NCBI RefSeq assembly: GCF_029201565.1
Contig: NZ_CP104002.1
Coordinates: forward strand, 1,319,001 to 1,383,000
DNA from: Devosia sp. SD17-2
Lineage (GTDB): Bacteria; Pseudomonadota; Alphaproteobacteria; Rhizobiales; Devosiaceae
Length of the DNA: 64,000 nt
Direction: 5' to 3'
The translations under genes and the position numbers were made by a program. Shown here in pieces: positions 59,326 through 64,000 of the stretch; the first letter of the stretch is position 1, and each line of letters opens with the position of its first letter. A model generated the notes under the pieces. It was not told the DNA's origin. It saw only the letters and a list, made by a program, of their open reading frames with translations, and did not search any database.

Positions 59326-59617
59326 TCGGGGCTCGCTCTGCTCTGATCTTACTGAGGCGGGCGAGGGGAAGAATCGCCCGGACACACCTGTCCGCGCGAA
59401 ACCCGCGTGGCAGTTGAGCACTGCAGCGCAGGGGAAAAGTCCGAACATGGTGGTTAAGCGGGCGGTTTAGCGGAAGACTCGCCGGAAGGGAAGGGGGGAG
59501 TCTGCTTCAGGGGCGCCTGTTAGTGCTCGCGCAGGCCCATTTTGGCGTCGGCAGCGGTTCGGCAAACGGCGACCGGCGTGTCAAGAAGTGGCCGCATTGG
59601 CCGGTCAAACCACCAGC
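59326..59617. other. Upstream region of carB
   Basis: 292 bp between carB (minus) and a small exported-protein gene. No pyrimidine attenuator or arginine-box structure recognised. Confidence 0.4.
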
Positions 59618-59875
59618 ATGATTGATCCACTTGTCAAATTCGCTTCCGCCGCCCTCGTCGTTACTCTGCTGGTCGCGCCTGCCCAAGGGCAGGGGATGAT
59701 GGCTTCCGAGGCGACATTGTGCCGCTCTCAGCTGGAGTTGCTGATGGATGGGGAGAAGCTGACGCCGGACGAAGAGGCGCGCTTTGAGGCGCAATGCGAT
59801 TGTCTCGAGCGCGCAGCCTCGGAAGGCGCTGCGCTGGGTAAGGCCGCCTGCGCCAACGCAGATTCAGACGGCTGA
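59618..59875 (+). CDS. Small exported hypothetical protein
   Basis: An 85-residue protein with a signal peptide (VKFASAALVVTLLVAPAQG), then a short mature domain with three or four Cys (TLCRSQ, CDCLERA, ACANAD) likely to form disulfides. No family recognised and no strong ribosome site. Confidence 0.55.
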   Translation: MIDPLVKFASAALVVTLLVAPAQGQGMMASEATLCRSQLELLMDGEKLTPDEEARFEAQCDCLERAASEGAALGKAACANADSDG

Positions 59876-59944
59876 TCGGGCATAGAAGCGGGCTGCCCTG
59901 CAGGTGACGCTTGGCTCCCATGCAGAGGTGGCAGGGCGGGCCGC

Positions 59945-60388
59945 TTACGCGGGGGTGTCGATGCGGCTGTAGAAGCCGTCGATATCCGAACCCATGCCGC
60001 AGAGGCGAGCGGCCGCCCCGGCGTCGGTGATGAATGCGCCCTCCGGGCCCATCTGTATCTTTATGATCAACGGCTCTGCGCCGATATCGTCGGCGGTGAC
60101 GGAAGTAAGTTCGCCTTCGAAGGGGATAACGCTCGCGGTGATGAGATCGTCGGCGTCCTGCGCGCCATGGGCCACGATTTCGCAATCGGCAGCGGTGGCA
60201 GCGCCATTGGGGAGGCCGGCCGCACGGAAGGCCAGACGCCAGACGTCGCCCTCGCGACTAAGGGACAGCGTCGCAAAGGCCGGGTCGTTTCGTTCGAAGA
60301 GGGCGGCTTCGCCAGCGCTGTCAGCATGAACTGCGGCGGCGCCGAAAAAGCCGAGCAGACCGGCAGCGAGGAAGGGCAAAAAGCGCAT
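59945..60388 (-). CDS. Hypothetical exported protein
   Basis: A 147-residue protein with signal peptide (MRFLPFLAAGLLGFFGAAAVHA) and a mature part with the segments SLSREGDVWRLAFRAAGLPNG and ELTSVTADDIGAEPLIIKIQMGPEGAFI. Two Cys are present. No family recognised. GGAGAG precedes the ATG. Followed upstream by a receiver-domain gene on the same strand. Confidence 0.7.
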   Translation of the reverse strand: MRFLPFLAAGLLGFFGAAAVHADSAGEAALFERNDPAFATLSLSREGDVWRLAFRAAGLPNGAATAADCEIVAHGAQDADDLITASVIPFEGELTSVTADDIGAEPLIIKIQMGPEGAFITDAGAAARLCGMGSDIDGFYSRIDTPA

Positions 60389-60418
60389 GGACACTCTCCA
60401 ATGCTGTGGTCAGGCGGC

Positions 60419-60787
60419 TCAGGCGGCGTGGGCGACGCGCTGGTGGCGGAGAGCAGAGACGATGTCTTCCACGCGATAGGGCTTTGGCAGGAAGATGGCG
60501 CCGGGCGGCAGGTCTTCCGCTGTCGGACGGACGCCGCCCGAGACGACGACAATCGGCAGGCCTGGACGCAGGCGGGCGGTGAGGCGCGCCAATTGCAGGC
60601 CGCTATAGTTTCCGGGCAGTTCGATGTCGGTCACCAGCGCATCAATGCCGGTGTCGAGCAGGCTGACCGCCGCACGGGCACTGGTGACCGGCACGGCCTC
60701 AAAGCCGCTTTCGGCAAGGCCGTCGACGAGCGACAAAAGCAACAAGATTTCGTCCTCGGCTACGAGGATGCGCGAAAGATCAGACAT
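60419..60787 (-). CDS. Single-domain response regulator
   Basis: A 122-residue CheY-type receiver domain: ILVAEDEILLLLSLVDGLAESGFEAV (acidic pocket ED), phosphorylated Asp in ALVTDIELPGNYSGLQLARLTARLR, VVVSGG (the Thr/Ser switch position), and the conserved Lys in IFLPKPYRVEDIV. No output domain, so it acts by protein contact or phosphotransfer. The kinase is not adjacent. AAGGA precedes the ATG. Confidence 0.92.
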   Translation of the reverse strand: MSDLSRILVAEDEILLLLSLVDGLAESGFEAVPVTSARAAVSLLDTGIDALVTDIELPGNYSGLQLARLTARLRPGLPIVVVSGGVRPTAEDLPPGAIFLPKPYRVEDIVSALRHQRVAHAA

Positions 60788-60929
60788 GGCTGGGGTCCTT
60801 GGCTGGTGGCGACCAGAATCAAGATGATGCCAAAGCAAGCCATTTTGGGGGCAAAGGTTGCGTGCGCTCAGCGCAAGGCTGCCATTATGGTTACCATTTG
60901 ATTTAAATTTTACGTGTTTCGCTGCCCGG

Positions 60930-62042
60930 TCACAGGGGGGCGGTGCGGTAGAGCGCGACGCGAATGCCGCCGTGGAGAACCGTTGGCAGCATGGGCTGGA
61001 ACGACAGGCCTGTGGCCTGGGCGAGAGACTTATCGGCGGTGACAATGCCGACGCGCCAGCCGCGGAACCGGGTCTTGAGCACTGTGCCCAGGGTACGGTG
61101 GAGCGGAACCAGCGGGGCGCGATCGCCGATGCGGGTACCATAGGGCGGATTGATCATGATGAGGCCCGGCGGGCCGGCGGGGGGCTCAAGGTTTTCAACG
61201 CTCTGCGCTTCGAACCGGGTCAGATCGGCGACGCCGGCGCGGGTGGCGTTCTCGGTCGCCATGCGGACGGCGCCGGCATCGCGATCAGAACCATAGAAGC
61301 GACGTTCGGTTTTGGCTGGCGCAGATACGCCGCGCACATCGGCCCAGGCGAAAGGGTCGAAGGAAGGGAGTTGCTCGAAGGCGAAACTGCGCGCCCGACC
61401 GGGCAGCAGGCCAGCGGCGATCTCGGCGGCTTCGATGACGAAGGTGCCCGAGCCGCACATCGGGTCGAGCACGGGTTCGGCTCCGGTATAGCCGCATTGC
61501 GCGAGGAACATGGCGGCCATGGTCTCGCGCATCGGGGCCTTGGCGACACCCTCCTTGAAGCCGCGCTTGTGGAGGGACGCCCCGCTCGTATCGATGCTGA
61601 TGGTGACGAGATCATCCTCGATGCGCACCATGATGCGCAGGAGTGCGTCTTCGGTGATGACAGCGCCGATCGTATCCTCAAGCGCCTTGGCGACGCGCTG
61701 GGTGGCGGCGCCGGCATGATAGATGCGCGAGCGCTTGCAGCTGGCTTCGACACGCAGCGGGGTGCCGGGCGTGAGGAAGTCGGACCAAGCCAGTTTGTGG
61801 GCGCGTTTATCGAGCTGCGCCAGATGCATGGCGCGGAATTCGGCGATGCGGGCGAGGACGCGGGTGGCGCCGCGCAGCTGCAGATTGGCGCGCCAGACAT
61901 CAGGCCAGCCGCCCGGGAAAGACACGCCGCCCTCGACGATCTGGGCACCGGCAAAGCCGGCGGCGCGCGCCTCTTCGGCCAGTGGCGCTTCAAGGCCCGG
62001 CGTGGCGACGAGGTAGATGGAGAGGGGCGCAGCAGCAGTCAT
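60930..62042 (-). CDS. Class I SAM-dependent RNA methyltransferase with THUMP domain (RlmL/YpsC-like)
   Basis: A 370-residue protein: an N-terminal ferredoxin-like/THUMP region (about 1-160) followed by a methyltransferase domain. Seen: PMRETMAAMFLAQCGY, PVLDPMCGSGTFVIEAAEIAAG, RFYGSDRDAGAVRMATENATRAGV and the catalytic LIMINPPYGTRIG (NPPY). The layout matches the family that methylates guanine N2 in 23S rRNA (RlmL-like); the exact target is inferred. The ATG at 62042 opens the family start (MTAAAPLSIYLVATPGLEAPLAEE). Confidence 0.9.
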   Translation of the reverse strand: MTAAAPLSIYLVATPGLEAPLAEEARAAGFAGAQIVEGGVSFPGGWPDVWRANLQLRGATRVLARIAEFRAMHLAQLDKRAHKLAWSDFLTPGTPLRVEASCKRSRIYHAGAATQRVAKALEDTIGAVITEDALLRIMVRIEDDLVTISIDTSGASLHKRGFKEGVAKAPMRETMAAMFLAQCGYTGAEPVLDPMCGSGTFVIEAAEIAAGLLPGRARSFAFEQLPSFDPFAWADVRGVSAPAKTERRFYGSDRDAGAVRMATENATRAGVADLTRFEAQSVENLEPPAGPPGLIMINPPYGTRIGDRAPLVPLHRTLGTVLKTRFRGWRVGIVTADKSLAQATGLSFQPMLPTVLHGGIRVALYRTAPL

Positions 62043-62325
62043 GAGATCGCCGGGTTTCGGGAAAGGGTGAGGGGTTAGCACGATATGGCGCGCCCTGTCA
62101 TGGGGCAGACACCGCGCTTGAAGAACCATGACGCGTGACGGGCACAGCAGAGGACGCAGGTGGATTAAGCCAAATAGCGGACTTGCCTTGCTGCAGAAGC
62201 TTGCCATCGCGGCGCCACCATACACGCCCTGTTAAGTCTAAAGATGGCATGATCGCGGCTCCAGAGAGTGCGGATTTAAACGCAGTTCTGCCTCTCAGAT
62301 CAGTATTGCGTTCAGGTCGGGTCCC

Positions 62326-63189
62326 ATGCGTCTCATTATCGGTGTCGTCGTTGTGTTTGCCTGCGTGCTCGGCGGTTACGCCGCCATGGGCGGGCACGTC
62401 GAGGTACTCTGGCAGCCATGGGAATTCGTTATCATCCTGGGCGCGGCGATCGGGGCCTATGTGATCGCCAATGGTCCTCCGGTGCTCAAGCAGACCGGCT
62501 TCATCTTCAAGACGCTGATGCGCGGGCCGCGCTACAGCAAGGCGGCCCATGTCGAGCTGCTTGGCGTTCAGTACAGCCTCTACAAGCTGATCCAGTCCAA
62601 GGGTGTCCTGGCGATCGAATCCCATATCGAGAACCCGCACGAATCCGAGCTGTTCAACCGCTTCCCGACCTTTGCGCAGAATCACCACGCGGTGGAATTC
62701 ATGTGTGACTATCTGCGCATGGTCACCATGGGCACCAACAACGCCCATGAGATGGAAGCGTTGATGGACGAGGAACTGGAAACCCACCACCAGGAGCAGG
62801 AGCGACTGGTGAGCGCCGTTCAGGCGCTGGCCGATGGCACGCCGGCCCTTGGTATCGTGGCCGCCGTGCTCGGCGTGATCAAGACCATGGGCGCGATCAC
62901 CGAGCCACCGGAAGTTCTTGGGCACCTGATCGGCGGCGCGCTGGTGGGGACATTCTTCGGCGTGTTCGTGGCCTATGGCTTTTTTGGCCCGATGGCGCAG
63001 TCGCTGCGCAGCACGTTCGAGGCCGAGTCCAAGTATTTCCTCTCCATGAAGGTCGGCCTTCTCGCCCATATCAGCGGCCAGCCGCCGGTGATGGCAGTGG
63101 AATTCGCGCGCAAGGCGCTGATGAGCGAAGTTCGTCCGAGCTTCGAAGAGGTCGAAGAAGCCACTGCGGCACTGCCGGCGGCCACCTGA
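62326..63189 (+). CDS. motA: Flagellar motor stator protein MotA
   Basis: Inner-membrane stator subunit that with MotB conducts protons and pushes the rotor. The 287 residues have four helices (about 1-20, 33-52, 170-190 and 205-222), the large cytoplasmic loop (HVELLGVQYSLYKLIQSKGVLAIESHIENPHESELFNRFP), and the pore segment TPALGIVAAVLGVIKTMGAITEPPEVLGHLIGGALVGTFFGVFVAYGFFGPMA with its conserved prolines. Followed by motB with a 24-bp gap. Confidence 0.97.
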   Translation: MRLIIGVVVVFACVLGGYAAMGGHVEVLWQPWEFVIILGAAIGAYVIANGPPVLKQTGFIFKTLMRGPRYSKAAHVELLGVQYSLYKLIQSKGVLAIESHIENPHESELFNRFPTFAQNHHAVEFMCDYLRMVTMGTNNAHEMEALMDEELETHHQEQERLVSAVQALADGTPALGIVAAVLGVIKTMGAITEPPEVLGHLIGGALVGTFFGVFVAYGFFGPMAQSLRSTFEAESKYFLSMKVGLLAHISGQPPVMAVEFARKALMSEVRPSFEEVEEATAALPAAT

Positions 63190-63213
63190 TTACTCTCCTA
63201 TAAGGCGCCCGCC

Positions 63214-64000
63214 ATGGCCAATTTCCAGCAGCCGATCATCATCAAGAAGGTCAAGAAGCACAAGCACGCCCACCATGGCGGCGCGTGGAAGATCGCCTAC
63301 GCCGACTTTGTGACGGCGATGATGGCGTTCTTCCTTTTGATGTGGCTGATCAACATGACCACGGCCGAGCAGAAGCAGGGGCTCGCGGACTATTTCTCGC
63401 CGCCCTCGATCAGCGCCTCGACCAGCGGCGCAGGCGGCGTCATGGGCGGTGTCGCCATGGTCAATGATGGCGCCGCTTTGTCGGGTTCGGCCAATGACAT
63501 TACCGCTCGTGAGCCAGCGTCGCCTGACCAGGCAACGTCGGGCGAGGCCGATCTCGATACGGGCGGGCAGGCTCAGGACAATGGCAGCGAACGCCAGGCG
63601 ACGAGCGATTCCGAGTTCAACCTCCAATCGGCGGACGCGCAGGCTTTCCACTCGGCTGCGGCCAGTATCCGCCAGGCCTGGCAGTCCATGCCCGAGCTGA
63701 CGCCGTTCGAAGACAATCTGATTGTCGAAGAAACCGAGGACGGGCTCGATATCCAGATCATCGACCAGCAGGGGCGCCGCATGTTCCCCGAGGGATCGAA
63801 ATATCCGATCGAGGTGACCCGCGCCGCCGTGGCTGCGATGGCTCCGGCACTGCAGAAGCTCAATGCACAGATGAGCGTTTCGGGCCACACTGCGGCGGGC
63901 ACGCGCTACGAAAATCCGCGCTATGGCGCCTGGGAATTGTCGGCCGACCGCGCCAATGTGGTGCGCTCGATCCTTGGGGAATTCGGTCTGTCCGACGACC
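63214..64000 (+). CDS. motB: Flagellar motor protein MotB, 3' end outside window
   Basis: The 262 residues visible show the plug/proton-channel helix AWKIAYADFVTAMMAFFLLMWLI with the essential Asp in YADF, preceded by a basic cytoplasmic tail (KKVKKHKHAHHGG). The linker holds a Ser/Gly/Ala/Gln-rich periplasmic stretch. The OmpA-like peptidoglycan-binding domain begins (LQKLNAQMSVSGHTAAG ... LSADRANVVRSILG). The gene runs off the right edge. The ATG at 63214 begins with MANFQQPIIIKK. Confidence 0.95.
   Translation, partial: MANFQQPIIIKKVKKHKHAHHGGAWKIAYADFVTAMMAFFLLMWLINMTTAEQKQGLADYFSPPSISASTSGAGGVMGGVAMVNDGAALSGSANDITAREPASPDQATSGEADLDTGGQAQDNGSERQATSDSEFNLQSADAQAFHSAAASIRQAWQSMPELTPFEDNLIVEETEDGLDIQIIDQQGRRMFPEGSKYPIEVTRAAVAAMAPALQKLNAQMSVSGHTAAGTRYENPRYGAWELSADRANVVRSILGEFGLSDD

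Overview
The window looks like a chromosomal segment of an alphaproteobacterium in the order Hyphomicrobiales. A Devosia-like organism is my best guess, but it rests on gene families and style, not on a search. The DNA is GC-rich with dense, mostly housekeeping genes. Recognised genes include DAHP synthase, uvrC, ferrochelatase, uvrB, rsgA, a three-subunit transhydrogenase (pntA1/pntA2/pntB), tdk, an aspartate-type aminotransferase, trxB, greA, cspA, ltaE, carB, and motA/motB at the right edge. No rRNA or tRNA gene was seen.

Layout. 1-655: the start of a DAHP synthase gene (minus strand) behind a classical aromatic-amino-acid attenuator with its own leader peptide. 652-10764: PPOX-family protein, SDR+uvrC operon, a DMT exporter, small membrane proteins, MarR and LysR regulators, a DUF1007-NicO metal exporter and hemH. 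10774-15413: an SH3 protein, repeat-rich intergenic DNA, a DUF559 protein, an IS5-family element and a foreign-looking membrane-protein/Mrr-nuclease pair. 15414-21228: uvrB, rsgA and a MscS channel, with two copies of a 93-bp dispersed repeat. 21229-24820: an MmeI-like type IIG restriction-modification gene broken by two single-base frameshifts. 25058-35636: transhydrogenase operon, diguanylate cyclase, a cluster of three exported SH3/I36-type proteins, acyl-CoA thioesterase+tdk, GNAT and DUF2147 proteins. 35870-43834: transporter, class V aminotransferase, Spy-like protein, CBS protein, a LacI regulator with three operator palindromes, aminotransferase and an unknown protein. 43963-46240: a tandem small-RNA array interrupted by an IS5-family element. 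46395-64000: HAD, LysR, trxB, greA, aldose dehydrogenase, cspA, methyltransferase, ltaE, catB-type acetyltransferase, carB, a lone receiver protein, an RlmL-like methyltransferase, motA and motB.

The most striking element is the small-RNA array on the minus strand. It has five transcription units, each ending in a rho-independent terminator. Four carry one to three perfect CCTCCTCCC (anti-Shine-Dalgarno) motifs presented in hairpin loops; the fifth has a shortened version. All five promoters share exactly the same 55-bp architecture: a GCAT-N7-ATGC dyad, 11 bp, a -35, 17 bp and a -10. This resembles the alphaproteobacterial CcsR/'cuckoo'/alpha-r14 small RNAs. The common upstream dyad suggests one shared transcription factor. 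The second strong regulatory element is the DAHP synthase attenuator, whose leader peptide carries FYWYFSY.
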